From Tissierella_B sp964485455 (GTDB lineage: Bacteria > Bacillota > Clostridia > Tissierellales > Tissierellaceae): a stretch of DNA of 9,042 nt. A program made the position numbers and the translations under genes. Below are positions 1 to 7,620 of the stretch, one piece after another. The stretch covers positions 1 through 9,042 of the forward strand of contig CAZAJU010000082.1 of assembly GCA_964485455.1 (NCBI GenBank), in the 5' to 3' direction. Position 1 is the stretch's first letter; each line of letters starts with the position of its first letter. Under the pieces are notes generated by a model. That model was given only the letters and a program-made list of their open reading frames with translations, was not told the DNA's origin and did no database searches.

Positions 1-80
1 GTTCTATTAAAGGGGTTTTCCTTTGAAAGAATATAGCCTCCCCACTCTTATTTACATTCTACTGTAGTTCTATTAAAGGG
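1..80 (-). CRISPR. Leader-proximal end of a type I-B CRISPR array, cut by the window edge
   Basis: The 14 bases GTTCTATTAAAGGG occur at 1-14 and again at 67-80, exactly 66 bases apart, which is a normal repeat-plus-spacer period. I read a full 31-base repeat at 50-80, a 35-base spacer at 15-49 and the start of a second repeat at 1-14. On the minus strand the repeat begins CCCTTTAATAGAAC and ends GAATGTAAAT. That 3' end is typical of clostridial type I-B repeats and would give an 8-base crRNA handle ATGTAAAT. The array is therefore transcribed leftward, like the cas genes, with the leader on its right. The 3' boundary at base 50 rests on family knowledge, because the second copy is cut before it shows that end. 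The array presumably continues to the left of base 1. Confidence 0.85.
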
Positions 81-264
81 CGTCCTAATCTATACACTGT
101 ATTTACTCGTCTACATACCTTATTTCTGTCAGCCTTCAGTTTTGCAGATAGCATTACCCAATTATTACCAACCAAATCCATACTTATATCATTGTAATGT
201 TTATACTTAGTCATTTGTCAATATACGTAGTTTTTTACATTATTATAGGTCGACAGAAATAGTT
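81..264 (-). promoter_or_regulatory. CRISPR leader between cas2 and the first repeat
   Basis: This 184-base AT-rich stretch lies between the cas2 stop codon and the first repeat, on the side from which the array is transcribed. It is where the array promoter and the Cas1-Cas2 docking signals should be. Visible structure includes a TTGACA box at 216-221, two ATTACC hexamers 11 bases apart (153-158 and 164-169), and a 10-base inverted repeat with arms at 121-130 and 252-261. A 40-codon open frame (59-181, minus strand) also crosses the leader into repeat 1. I regard it as probably fortuitous. I see no clear terminator after cas2, so some read-through from the cas operon into the array is possible. 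Confidence 0.75.
191..221 (-). promoter_or_regulatory. Candidate array promoter (TTGACA / TACAAT)
   Basis: On the minus strand a perfect -35 hexamer TTGACA (216-221) is followed 19 bases later by TACAAT (191-196), a 5-of-6 match to the -10 consensus. Transcription would start near 184, about 100 bases before the first repeat, a usual distance for CRISPR leaders. The spacing is longer than the ideal 17 bases, and with 17 bases the -10 box is poor (ATTACA), so this remains a candidate. Confidence 0.4.
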
Positions 265-543
265 TCAAAAAAAATTAGATGTTTTATCATCTACTATTCC
301 CCAGAACTCTTTTTCTAACCACTTTTCATTTCTACTTTTAAATATCAATAGTGAATCCTTATCTTTTCTAATATATTTGCCTAGCTCTATCTTTAACTTG
401 TGGTAATTTAACTCTGTTATATCACCCTCGAATACCGATTTCTGAATATGAGTCAAATATTTTTTGCAAATATTAAATGTAGTTCTGGATACTTTTGCTC
501 CTTTTTCATCTGCTAAAATATCATAGACTAATACTACATACAT
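265..543 (-). CDS. cas2: Cas2, CRISPR adaptation protein
   Basis: The 92-residue product is a small ferredoxin-fold protein of normal Cas2 length. It opens with MYVVLVYDI, the hallmark first beta-strand. Asp8 is the conserved acidic residue of the family. Cas2 dimers bridge two Cas1 dimers to form the integrase that inserts new spacers at the leader end of the array. Its structural role is usually what matters, rather than any nuclease activity. The ATG lies 6 bases after the cas1 stop, and its ribosome binding site GGTGGTGAT overlaps the end of cas1, so translation is probably coupled. It is the last gene of the operon, directly before the leader and array. Confidence 0.96.
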   Translation of the reverse strand: MYVVLVYDILADEKGAKVSRTTFNICKKYLTHIQKSVFEGDITELNYHKLKIELGKYIRKDKDSLLIFKSRNEKWLEKEFWGIVDDKTSNFF

Positions 544-549
544 ATTATA

Positions 550-1542
550 TCACCACCATATTTTAAAACCAATGTATTCTTTTTCACCAATAATATGTTT
601 AATCATTTTATAACATTCTAATCTAATGAGATATCTATATGATACATCTCTTCCTAACTCTTTGTGAGCTATTGTAGTATCAAGTCTCTTATCATATTCC
701 ATTAAAATTTTTCTTTTACCTGATTCTTTAAGATATAGAAAGTTCGAGTCTCGATCAAAATCTTCATCTGTAATTTGATTTTTATTTAGCATTGAAAGTA
801 TCATTCTATCTCCTATTAACGGCTTAAATATTTCAGAAATATCTAAGCACAATGAAAACCTTTTTGTACTAGGCTCATGCAAATAACTTATTGTTGGATT
901 TAACTGAGTTTTATATATTTCACTTAAAGTAGTAGTATAGATTAAGCTATTTACAAAGGATATAAGAGAATTTATCATATTATCTGGTGGCCTTTTTACT
1001 CTCTTCTCAAATTGGATATCCTGTTTTACGATATCATTCCATGTTGAATAGTAAGTTTTTCTGATATTACCTTCAATACCCATAATCTCATTTATAGATT
1101 TTCCAAAATCAAATTTGCTCATTAGACTATCGATATTCTTCATAGGTTCTGACAAATCAATTCCTCTACCATTGTAATATCTTAAATTTCTGTATATGTT
1201 ATAGGATGCAGCTTTCAAAATTTCTTTTGCTATTTGTAATCTCCTTGCCTCATCATCATAAGCTTTTACCTGTTGTACTAGTAAATAACCGCTGATATTA
1301 GTCTCCCGAGGATAGTAACTCCCACTATAAAATCCATAATAGTTAAACACATGGAGAATAATACCGTTCTGTGATATAAAGTTTAATACTTTAGTATTTA
1401 AGTTGACTTCACCAAATAAATATATTTCATCAGAGGCTTCCACTTTTAAATTCTTTGTATTACCATCAAAATCTGATATTTCTATGTTATTATCCTTTCT
1501 CTTTAAATCTCCATCTTTTAATATATAAAAGGTTTCTCCCAA
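550..1542 (-). CDS. cas1: Cas1, CRISPR integrase
   Basis: Cas1 is the metal-dependent integrase that joins prespacers to the leader-proximal repeat, acting with Cas2. I start it at the TTG at 1542, giving 330 residues. An AGGAGG lies 7 bases upstream, and the protein then opens with GETFYILKDGDLKRKD, as type I-B Cas1 proteins do. The longer frame back to 1566 adds eight residues that have no ribosome binding site and simply translate the Shine-Dalgarno. All metal ligands are present in this numbering: Glu157 in the GIEG motif, His222 in SYLHEP, and Asp234 with Glu237 in LDISE. The N-terminal beta-domain and the C-terminal helical domain look complete. The Shine-Dalgarno overlaps the cas4 stop codon. 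No damage is seen, so the enzyme should be active. Confidence 0.96.
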   Translation of the reverse strand: MGETFYILKDGDLKRKDNNIEISDFDGNTKNLKVEASDEIYLFGEVNLNTKVLNFISQNGIILHVFNYYGFYSGSYYPRETNISGYLLVQQVKAYDDEARRLQIAKEILKAASYNIYRNLRYYNGRGIDLSEPMKNIDSLMSKFDFGKSINEIMGIEGNIRKTYYSTWNDIVKQDIQFEKRVKRPPDNMINSLISFVNSLIYTTTLSEIYKTQLNPTISYLHEPSTKRFSLCLDISEIFKPLIGDRMILSMLNKNQITDEDFDRDSNFLYLKESGKRKILMEYDKRLDTTIAHKELGRDVSYRYLIRLECYKMIKHIIGEKEYIGFKIWW

Positions 1543-1549
1543 TATTACA

Positions 1550-1555
1550 CCTCCT
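1550..1555 (-). promoter_or_regulatory. Ribosome binding site that fixes the TTG start of cas1
   Basis: AGGAGG at 1550-1555 overlaps the cas4 stop codon TAG (1554-1556) and lies 7 bases before the TTG at 1542. No ATG or GTG near it would give the conserved Cas1 N-terminus, so this site decides the start. Its sequence through to the TTG is almost identical to the one ahead of cas8b1. Confidence 0.75.
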
Positions 1556-2045
1556 AAATATAACAAAGTTCATAATAAGAACACTTTTTACAATATGGTT
1601 TATTTATAGTCTCCGGAGGTAAAGGCATATTTAATATATCTTCAATATCGCTTAATACTCCCATTAGTTCTTCCTCTTCCTCAATAGTTAGTATTATTTC
1701 CTCTCTTTTTCTTAAAAGAGGATAATCCAGTATCCCTTTCTCAATATTAACACCCTTACTCCTTAATACCCATATATAGTATTTCAATTGCCATTTTGAA
1801 CACTCGTCTAATTTTCTGGATTTCTTTACTTCATGAAGAACTTTCCAGTCCTTCAGAAAATCAATATTAATGCTTTCATCAATTAAAATGTTTTTCCTTT
1901 CTCTGCCATAGGAGTTTTCATCGATTAATTTTCCAATACCAACTAACTCACTGTTGAACTCCATATTAAGGTCATAACTAAAATACCATAATTTCCTCTT
2001 ACATATAAAATAATAATATACCATTACCCCTGTAACTTTTTTCAT
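1554..2045 (-). CDS. cas4: Cas4, iron-sulfur RecB-like nuclease for prespacer processing
   Basis: Cas4 trims prespacers and helps select PAM-adjacent DNA before Cas1-Cas2 integration. I start at the ATG at 2045 (163 residues). It has AGGTGA four bases upstream and lies 8 bases after the cas3 stop. The TTG at 2060 would overlap cas3 and lacks a site. Four cysteines expected to hold a 4Fe-4S cluster are present: Cys15 (FICKRKLW) and Cys152, Cys155 and Cys161 (YCKKCSYYELC). The RecB nuclease core shows Asp56 or Asp62, Glu72 and Lys74 (HEVKKS), and Gln86 with Tyr89/Tyr90 (WQLKYY). One oddity stands out: where relatives carry GKLIHE, this protein has GKLIDE, so residue 42, normally the metal-binding histidine, is Asp. 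Activity may be altered. The family call itself is secure. Confidence 0.94.
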   Translation of the reverse strand: MKKVTGVMVYYYFICKRKLWYFSYDLNMEFNSELVGIGKLIDENSYGRERKNILIDESINIDFLKDWKVLHEVKKSRKLDECSKWQLKYYIWVLRSKGVNIEKGILDYPLLRKREEIILTIEEEEELMGVLSDIEDILNMPLPPETINKPYCKKCSYYELCYI

Positions 2046-2053
2046 GAATTCAC

Positions 2054-4300
2054 CTACCAAACAAATCTATCTTCTTGTGATAAACTATCTTCTTTACTCT
2101 TGCTTTCAATTTCAACCCCAATCTCCTTTGAATAACTACAATCTATTACCGGGATTTTTTCATATTTGCTCAACTCTAACTCTTCTAATATGTTCCCTTT
2201 TACCAGATTACTTCTAATATTAACCGTAAGATCCATCAACTTATCTCTACTAATGATTTTATCTCTCTTAAGATTATCTCTTTCTTGCTTTGAACTTTTG
2301 CTACGATATTTCGTATTAAGAATAAATATATAGCCCTGAATTTGACTCTTATTTGAATTATACGTTTCAATGGGGATTGCAGTTTTACTATCAATCCCTC
2401 TAAAAATTTCTAAGATTTCTTTTTTAGTTTTTTCGTAATCATCTATGCTTCTAACATAGCTTAGATTTTCTTTCAGTGTTTTATAATACTTTGTATGCTT
2501 AAGATTTTCCGTAGTATATACTGATGCTACTAAATCTACCTTTTCTTTTTCAGTTAAAACTCCATCCTTATCTTTAATGGACATTCTTGATAAATCAAAA
2601 ATTTCTCTATCTATTACATATCCTATCCCACTGCATTTATCATTTTCATTCCCGATAAATACATGACAGTTATAATTATCATCTACTAATGGTCTTTTTC
2701 GATAACATCTACCCATCCTTTGAAATAACCCGTTTAAATCAGATAATTCTGTTATTAAGATATCAAAATCAATATCTAATGAAGCCTCTACAACTTGAGT
2801 AGAAATCCATATTCCACATTCTTTTGATTCTTTTCGACCAATTTTTAAAATTTCCCCTTCTTTATCTTTTCTATCACTTCTTATAAAATTACTATGAAGT
2901 AAGTTTATATTTCTAACTTCTTTATTTTTAAGTTCTTTGTATATAGCCTGGGCTTTTCTTACTGTATTACAAATCACTAGCACCTTATTTTTATTATAGA
3001 GATTTAATATATACTCTAGATTAATTCCTTCTTCTATAACCTTTAATCTATGCCTATTATAACTAGTATCAATAAATGGTTTATCAGGCATTTCAAATTC
3101 TATTTCTTCATCCTTCAATACATCTATGATAAAGCTTGGTAAGGTGGCTGTTAAAATAGAAAATTTACCCCCTACCTTAGTTAAATATCTTATACCAATA
3201 ATCAAATACGATAACAATTGTGGTGTATACATTTGAATTTCATCGATTACAACTTTAGAGTAGGCTAATGTAGCTAATTTTGACTCAAATCCTCTATATC
3301 TATAAACAAAATCAAATATTTGATCTAATGTACAAATAGTAAGAGGAAGTGATAACTGCTTTGTTTTATCATAATATTCATCAAAATCCATATCTTCAAT
3401 ATTAAGATTCAAATATTGACTTCTTGTATCTGAATGAAGTAATCCTACCTTGTTTTGGAAGCCATCTGTAACTATCTCACCTGTCACTCTTTTATAAATA
3501 GAATTTATAGCTGTTTTTAATGGCAAAGTGAAGAATCCCTTATTATCTCCAATCCACAATAAACCAGCTTCAGTCTTACCCATTCCTGTTTGAGCTATTA
3601 CTATGGTGTTACTTTTTTGATTGTTTTTCATATACATCTGCAATTGATTCCAATTTGATTCAGGCTTATCTTTTCTCCATTTATCCATTAAACCTTCTAA
3701 ATCCTTTAATAAGAAATCATTCTTATTTTCCACAGGTATATGGGCACTAGCTGCATAATCTAATCTATTTAATAAACCCTTTATCATAATGTACTTAAAG
3801 AACTCATCTTGTCCATTTTTTTCATAAATCCTATCATTTAATATAAAAAATCCATCTTCTATATAGTCATTTAAATGTACATATTTTAATTTATCATAAT
3901 TAAATTTATTAAACTCTTCTTCAATTAACTGAATCTCATTTTCAATATCATTGTCAGAAAAGTTCATTTCTCTTTCATGATGATATCCTACTGAATGAAA
4001 TAAGATCTTTATATCTGAGAAATCATATCCTAGCTTCTCAAGTGTTACAAAGTCTATAAAAGCTAAACTAAGTATCCCATGTGGCATTTCACCTTTGCTT
4101 TTTTTCCCAAATAACAATCTTTCTTGAAATTTACTGTTAATTTTTCCCATATCATGATACAAACAGACCAATTGCAACATATCCCAATCTATTTCTAGAT
4201 TAGGATATATCGTTTTTAATATATTAAAGTTTTCTAACAAGTTATCTGTATGTTGCTGTATCGTTTCTTTAGGTTCTGATTTTGCATAGAATTCCTTCAT
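2054..4300 (-). CDS. cas3: Cas3 helicase-nuclease (HD domain fused to SF2 helicase)
   Basis: Cas3 is recruited by target-bound Cascade, unwinds the DNA and degrades it. The start chosen is the ATG at 4300 (748 residues), preceded by AGGGGTGG and opening MKEFYAKSEP. The longer frame to 4348 would overlap cas5 by 32 bases. The N-terminal HD nuclease shows His17, His49-Asp50 with Lys53 (YHDMGK), His74, His102 and His107/His108. The helicase follows: Walker A AQTGMGKT (236-243), motif II DEIQ (353-356), motif III TAT (384-386), motif V around VVEASLDID (503-511) and motif VI QRMGR (527-531). Motif II reads DEIQ where many Cas3 proteins have DEVH or DEIH. Both catalytic centres look intact. The gene lies 16 bases after cas5 and 8 bases before cas4. 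Confidence 0.96.
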   Translation of the reverse strand: MKEFYAKSEPKETIQQHTDNLLENFNILKTIYPNLEIDWDMLQLVCLYHDMGKINSKFQERLLFGKKSKGEMPHGILSLAFIDFVTLEKLGYDFSDIKILFHSVGYHHEREMNFSDNDIENEIQLIEEEFNKFNYDKLKYVHLNDYIEDGFFILNDRIYEKNGQDEFFKYIMIKGLLNRLDYAASAHIPVENKNDFLLKDLEGLMDKWRKDKPESNWNQLQMYMKNNQKSNTIVIAQTGMGKTEAGLLWIGDNKGFFTLPLKTAINSIYKRVTGEIVTDGFQNKVGLLHSDTRSQYLNLNIEDMDFDEYYDKTKQLSLPLTICTLDQIFDFVYRYRGFESKLATLAYSKVVIDEIQMYTPQLLSYLIIGIRYLTKVGGKFSILTATLPSFIIDVLKDEEIEFEMPDKPFIDTSYNRHRLKVIEEGINLEYILNLYNKNKVLVICNTVRKAQAIYKELKNKEVRNINLLHSNFIRSDRKDKEGEILKIGRKESKECGIWISTQVVEASLDIDFDILITELSDLNGLFQRMGRCYRKRPLVDDNYNCHVFIGNENDKCSGIGYVIDREIFDLSRMSIKDKDGVLTEKEKVDLVASVYTTENLKHTKYYKTLKENLSYVRSIDDYEKTKKEILEIFRGIDSKTAIPIETYNSNKSQIQGYIFILNTKYRSKSSKQERDNLKRDKIISRDKLMDLTVNIRSNLVKGNILEELELSKYEKIPVIDCSYSKEIGVEIESKSKEDSLSQEDRFVW

Positions 4301-4316
4301 GATACCACCCCTAATT

Positions 4317-5066
4317 TCATACTGGAAACACAACATATTCATCATCATCCATAAGGACGTTCTTATTTATCAAGACAGCTATATTACTACCGTATAACAC
4401 TTCTACTTTATTCCACTTTCTAAAGTATTTTGGTGATCTTTTAGTTCCATGATTCTCTATCTCATAATTCTTACCTATATTATATCTAGTTCCAGATACA
4501 CTAACTCCTTGAATTTTATTTCTTAAAGCTATACTATCTAATAATTCTATTGGTATATAAGCACTGTAATCAGTACCTATTCTCTTTGATCTTTCTAATT
4601 TCTTTTCTTCTACTTCTACAATCTTAACCTCGTTTAATACTACCAAATCCTCTCTTCTCCCAAGGGATGGATATTCTATTGGTTTTAGAAGAGCACCTTC
4701 AATCTCTGTTATTAAGTTCTGGTCAGCAGGAATAATGTGTACTATCAATTCAACATCTACCAACAACTCAGCTGTAGAAATACCTCTGCTAATACCATAA
4801 TCGCCTGCTTTAATTTGATGTCTTGCGGCCTCATATTTCATTCCACTCTTAAACTCATACCTAGTATATAAGTCATTAACTTTTGAAAAGTATTTTCCTT
4901 GTATACTTACTTTCATATCGTGATACTTCTCAAACTTACATAAGCTGTGGATCATACCTATAACCGTTGAATATGGGGGTAATGGGTATGTTTCTTTTAA
5001 CTGAAAACTAGTAGGTTTCTTATAATTCACTAAATCTTGTTGTAATTTAATCCTAATTGCCTTCAT
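4317..5066 (-). CDS. cas5: Cas5 (Cas5t-like), Cascade subunit capping the crRNA 5' handle
   Basis: Cas5 is the RAMP-fold Cascade subunit that binds the 5' handle of the crRNA and contacts Cas8 and the first Cas7. The first strand (KAIRIKLQQ) and the conserved Cas5 motif PLPPYSTVIGMI near residues 28-39 identify the family. At 249 residues its length is normal for type I-B. I choose the ATG at 5066, which gives the standard MKAIRIKL opening. A TTG at 5078 would add four residues, but its upstream AAAGG is too close to it. The start overlaps the end of cas7 by 14 bases, which implies translational coupling and a fixed ratio of subunits. No truncation or missing region is seen. Confidence 0.93.
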   Translation of the reverse strand: MKAIRIKLQQDLVNYKKPTSFQLKETYPLPPYSTVIGMIHSLCKFEKYHDMKVSIQGKYFSKVNDLYTRYEFKSGMKYEAARHQIKAGDYGISRGISTAELLVDVELIVHIIPADQNLITEIEGALLKPIEYPSLGRREDLVVLNEVKIVEVEEKKLERSKRIGTDYSAYIPIELLDSIALRNKIQGVSVSGTRYNIGKNYEIENHGTKRSPKYFRKWNKVEVLYGSNIAVLINKNVLMDDDEYVVFPV

Positions 5067-5937
5067 AATATTCAGCAACCTTTTCTTTCAATACATTGAA
5101 AAATTCAGGCATTGATTCTGCATTCAATTTGCTCTTAATTTCATTATCATTTTCAAATTTGCCTTCAACTAGTCCACAGTAAGTATTGTCCTTTATATTT
5201 TCATACAGAACCCCTTCTATTTGACTTACTAAAATTCTATTGTCTTTAACATCCAGTACATTTTGAAATACCGGATTCTTTATATCATAAACACCACCTA
5301 TAGCAAAGATAGGTTTTAAATCTTCTCTTCTACCTCTGATATCTCTATATAAAAAAGCAATAGTATCTAATAGCCTCTTCACTCGGCGAATCTTTTCTTC
5401 TTTTGGTATTTCTATACTATATACTTCATCTATACCTATTTGTTCTAAATCTGCAGCTATAGTATATCTATAATAGGATTTATGGATTTCTGCTTGTGCT
5501 ATATTCATATCTTCATTTAATCTATCAGCAAGTCCCTTATTAGTAAGAAAATCTAAATCTCCCTTAAATGTTTCTAATGAAATTGCATTTGATAATCTAA
5601 CCTTTGCTGACCGTTTTTTTCCACCAGATCCCTTTTCAGTTTTTAGATATCCGAAAAAATCTATTTCAGGATATTTATCTATTGTCGCATCATCACTAAA
5701 TTGAATAACTTTTTTATCCCCACTGCCTTCAGCTTTAACAGGAGCACTATCTTCCCCTAATTGTTCACCGATATTATACCTTAATGCCTGTCGTGAAATA
5801 TAAGTATACTGGTCTCCTTTTCCTCTGGACATCTTTTTAAGAGATGCAACATTTCCAACGGACTCCCCGTAATTAGCACTTTCTGCTTCAAATATAATAG
5901 ATAAAGATAATCCTTTTGGTTTTAAGTTGTTTTTCAT
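5053..5937 (-). CDS. cas7: Cas7 (Cst2/DevR family), Cascade backbone subunit
   Basis: Cas7 forms the multi-copy backbone that coats the spacer part of the crRNA. The 294-residue product matches the Cst2/DevR type. It has an N-terminal strand (GLSLSIIFEAES), then a segment rich in Gly and basic residues (VASLKKMSRGKGDQ), then YISRQALRY at residues 46-54, a family signature. The ATG overlaps the cas8b1 stop in a TAATG arrangement. The ribosome binding site GGAGGAGGAG is embedded in the last codons of cas8b1, where it encodes the run of glycines there. The 3' end overlaps cas5. Intact by length and motifs. Confidence 0.95.
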   Translation of the reverse strand: MKNNLKPKGLSLSIIFEAESANYGESVGNVASLKKMSRGKGDQYTYISRQALRYNIGEQLGEDSAPVKAEGSGDKKVIQFSDDATIDKYPEIDFFGYLKTEKGSGGKKRSAKVRLSNAISLETFKGDLDFLTNKGLADRLNEDMNIAQAEIHKSYYRYTIAADLEQIGIDEVYSIEIPKEEKIRRVKRLLDTIAFLYRDIRGRREDLKPIFAIGGVYDIKNPVFQNVLDVKDNRILVSQIEGVLYENIKDNTYCGLVEGKFENDNEIKSKLNAESMPEFFNVLKEKVAEYYEGN

Positions 5938-7607
5938 TACTTATCTCCTCCTCCAGTATAATTATTTTCTTTTCCTTCGATTAATCCGCTTACAAAAGCA
6001 TACCCTATAGTTTTAAAAGCTTCATCATCCTTTAGGCCCTCAAGTATAATTGAAGGTACCGGTTTGCTAACATATAAATAGCAATTTAAAAGTGTATCCA
6101 TAAACATAGATGTACTGTTAACCTTAAGAGCATTTAATAATCGATAAGCTATACCATTTAATTTGCTATCCGCTTTTTTATCTTTATATCCCTGTCTTAA
6201 AAAATAACCTTGTCGATTTCCTTCTTTAACTATTTCCGGCTTTGAGTTTTCCATATACCCTAACCTCCTCATAAACTCATAGTTTATATTCATTATGCTA
6301 GACAATTGATTACTATAGAAATAACAGTTGCTTGGATTAGATAGCTTATATACCAATAATTTATGAATGATTAAAAATAAATTTTGAGTATTAAACAAAC
6401 TATCTATAACTAAATCATAGATATTGAAATAGGTATTTACTTCTTTATATCCTGCACTAATTAAAGAATCTAAATTATCTTTCGACTTATATATTAAATC
6501 TAATATATTTCTTGTTAATATGTTAAATGCATATCTACTATTTTCATATTTAACTACTTGAATATCTATCAGCTCATATTTTAAATTTTCAGTATACTGT
6601 TCTTGAATAGCTTTTACAAGAGCTCTATACGTTAGGGATCGATCTTCTTCATGTTTTTTAAGGATTTCGCTTTTTACTTTTTTATTTGTCTCAATGGCAT
6701 TCCTTAAACTTGAATTATTATTTATATATATCCCATTATCATAGACATAAGTAAAACCAGCTGGAACACAGGAATATACTAATTTGCATATTGGACATAC
6801 AGCTACATCATTATTAAACTCCCAGACATGGGATGTTTTTCTTGCAACATCAAACCCTGTTGCATTTAAAAAACTAAGATCATTCTTAAAATCCTTCATT
6901 TCAAAATTACAGGTAAAACACTTGTATTTAAATTTTTTCGTATCTGAAGATAGATATTCGATAACAGGACTAATAAAGTATTTACTATAATCAATGTACA
7001 TGTCTTTTTCTTTTGTTTGAGGATTTAAAAAAGAAACTCCTTCCCATGCATTCTTAATTATATTGTAGATTACATTTTTAGCAGCTAAATATCGTTTAGC
7101 TTCGTCTGATTCTACATATTTGATTATAAGTTTTAGTTTTGAAAAAACAGATTTTATTTCGGGAATTATTTCTTCCAGCTTTTGATCCTTATTTAGCCTT
7201 ATAGTAGTTGTATCTTTTTCGAGTTTTATAATATCAATATCTGATCTGATCAGCTTATAGGCAGCTATATAGCTATTGCTCTTTAAATATCGTTTAGCTA
7301 TATCAGTTATATACTTATTGAGAGAATCTAGACTATCACTATCAAACTCTTTATAATAAGTATCCTCATGATATCTTATAAAATCTTTAAAAGATACTAT
7401 CTTATACCATGCTAAACTTTCTTCATATTGATTTATGAAATAATTAAAGTATTTTTCTTCAAAGTTTTCTAATACTTTTGGATTGAATTCTAAATAGTTA
7501 TCCTCTATAATAACTTCATCTTCAGACTCTCTCAATATATAGTAAAATCCTACTATCCCACTATTTTTAAGCCAATCCTCCATATATAATCGTATATTTC
7601 CGTCCAA
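5937..7607 (-). CDS. cas8b1: Cas8b1/Cst1, large subunit of type I-B Cascade (CXXC-CXXC protein)
   Basis: This is the large Cascade subunit, expected to recognise the PAM and to help recruit Cas3. The 556-residue protein carries two cysteine pairs, C230-FT-C233 and C271-PI-C274, a probable zinc site. This is the defining feature of the Cst1 (Cas8a1/Cas8b1) group found in Tneap-type I-B loci. The rest is poorly conserved, helix-rich and without other motifs I recognise, as usual for Cas8. The start is a TTG at 7607, 7 bases after AGGAGG. The next Met (residue 9) has no comparable site. The C-terminus ends in GGGDK because those codons double as the cas7 Shine-Dalgarno. Position between cas6 and cas7 supports the call. 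Whether to name it Cas8a1 or Cas8b1 is a matter of classification scheme. Confidence 0.9.
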   Translation of the reverse strand: MDGNIRLYMEDWLKNSGIVGFYYILRESEDEVIIEDNYLEFNPKVLENFEEKYFNYFINQYEESLAWYKIVSFKDFIRYHEDTYYKEFDSDSLDSLNKYITDIAKRYLKSNSYIAAYKLIRSDIDIIKLEKDTTTIRLNKDQKLEEIIPEIKSVFSKLKLIIKYVESDEAKRYLAAKNVIYNIIKNAWEGVSFLNPQTKEKDMYIDYSKYFISPVIEYLSSDTKKFKYKCFTCNFEMKDFKNDLSFLNATGFDVARKTSHVWEFNNDVAVCPICKLVYSCVPAGFTYVYDNGIYINNNSSLRNAIETNKKVKSEILKKHEEDRSLTYRALVKAIQEQYTENLKYELIDIQVVKYENSRYAFNILTRNILDLIYKSKDNLDSLISAGYKEVNTYFNIYDLVIDSLFNTQNLFLIIHKLLVYKLSNPSNCYFYSNQLSSIMNINYEFMRRLGYMENSKPEIVKEGNRQGYFLRQGYKDKKADSKLNGIAYRLLNALKVNSTSMFMDTLLNCYLYVSKPVPSIILEGLKDDEAFKTIGYAFVSGLIEGKENNYTGGGDK

Positions 7608-7611
7608 TATT

Positions 7612-7620
7612 TCACCTCCT
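7612..7620 (-). promoter_or_regulatory. Ribosome binding site that fixes the TTG start of cas8b1
   Basis: AGGAGGTGA at 7612-7620 is a near-perfect anti-16S match. Its first base is part of the cas6 stop codon (7620-7622). With the AGGAGG core at 7615-7620, the spacing to the TTG at 7607 is 7 bases, ideal for initiation, so the TTG is the best-supported start. Confidence 0.75.

Noticed and set aside
223..250. Possible degenerate CRISPR repeat in the leader (CTATAATAATGTAAA, minus strand)
   Set aside because: It resembles the 3' half of the repeat only after a two-base gap, with no match in the 5' half, and it lies at no multiple of the 66-base period from the first repeat (183 bases away).
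351..4300. Cas3 motif II reading DEIQ and the search for inserted accessory defence genes in the operon
   Set aside because: As far as I recall, DEIQ is seen in other Cas3 proteins of this subtype. All inter-gene gaps in the operon are 16 bases or less, so there is no room for an unannotated cargo gene.
4301..4348. Longer cas3 start giving 16 more residues
   Set aside because: It would overlap cas5 by 32 bases and has no good ribosome binding site. The ATG at 4300 has AGGGGTGG upstream and begins a normal Cas3 N-terminus.
6784..6990. Plus-strand open frame of 68 codons inside cas8b1
   Set aside because: It lies antisense within the CXXC-CXXC part of cas8b1, has no ribosome binding site or recognisable protein character, and is explained as a shadow of the real gene.
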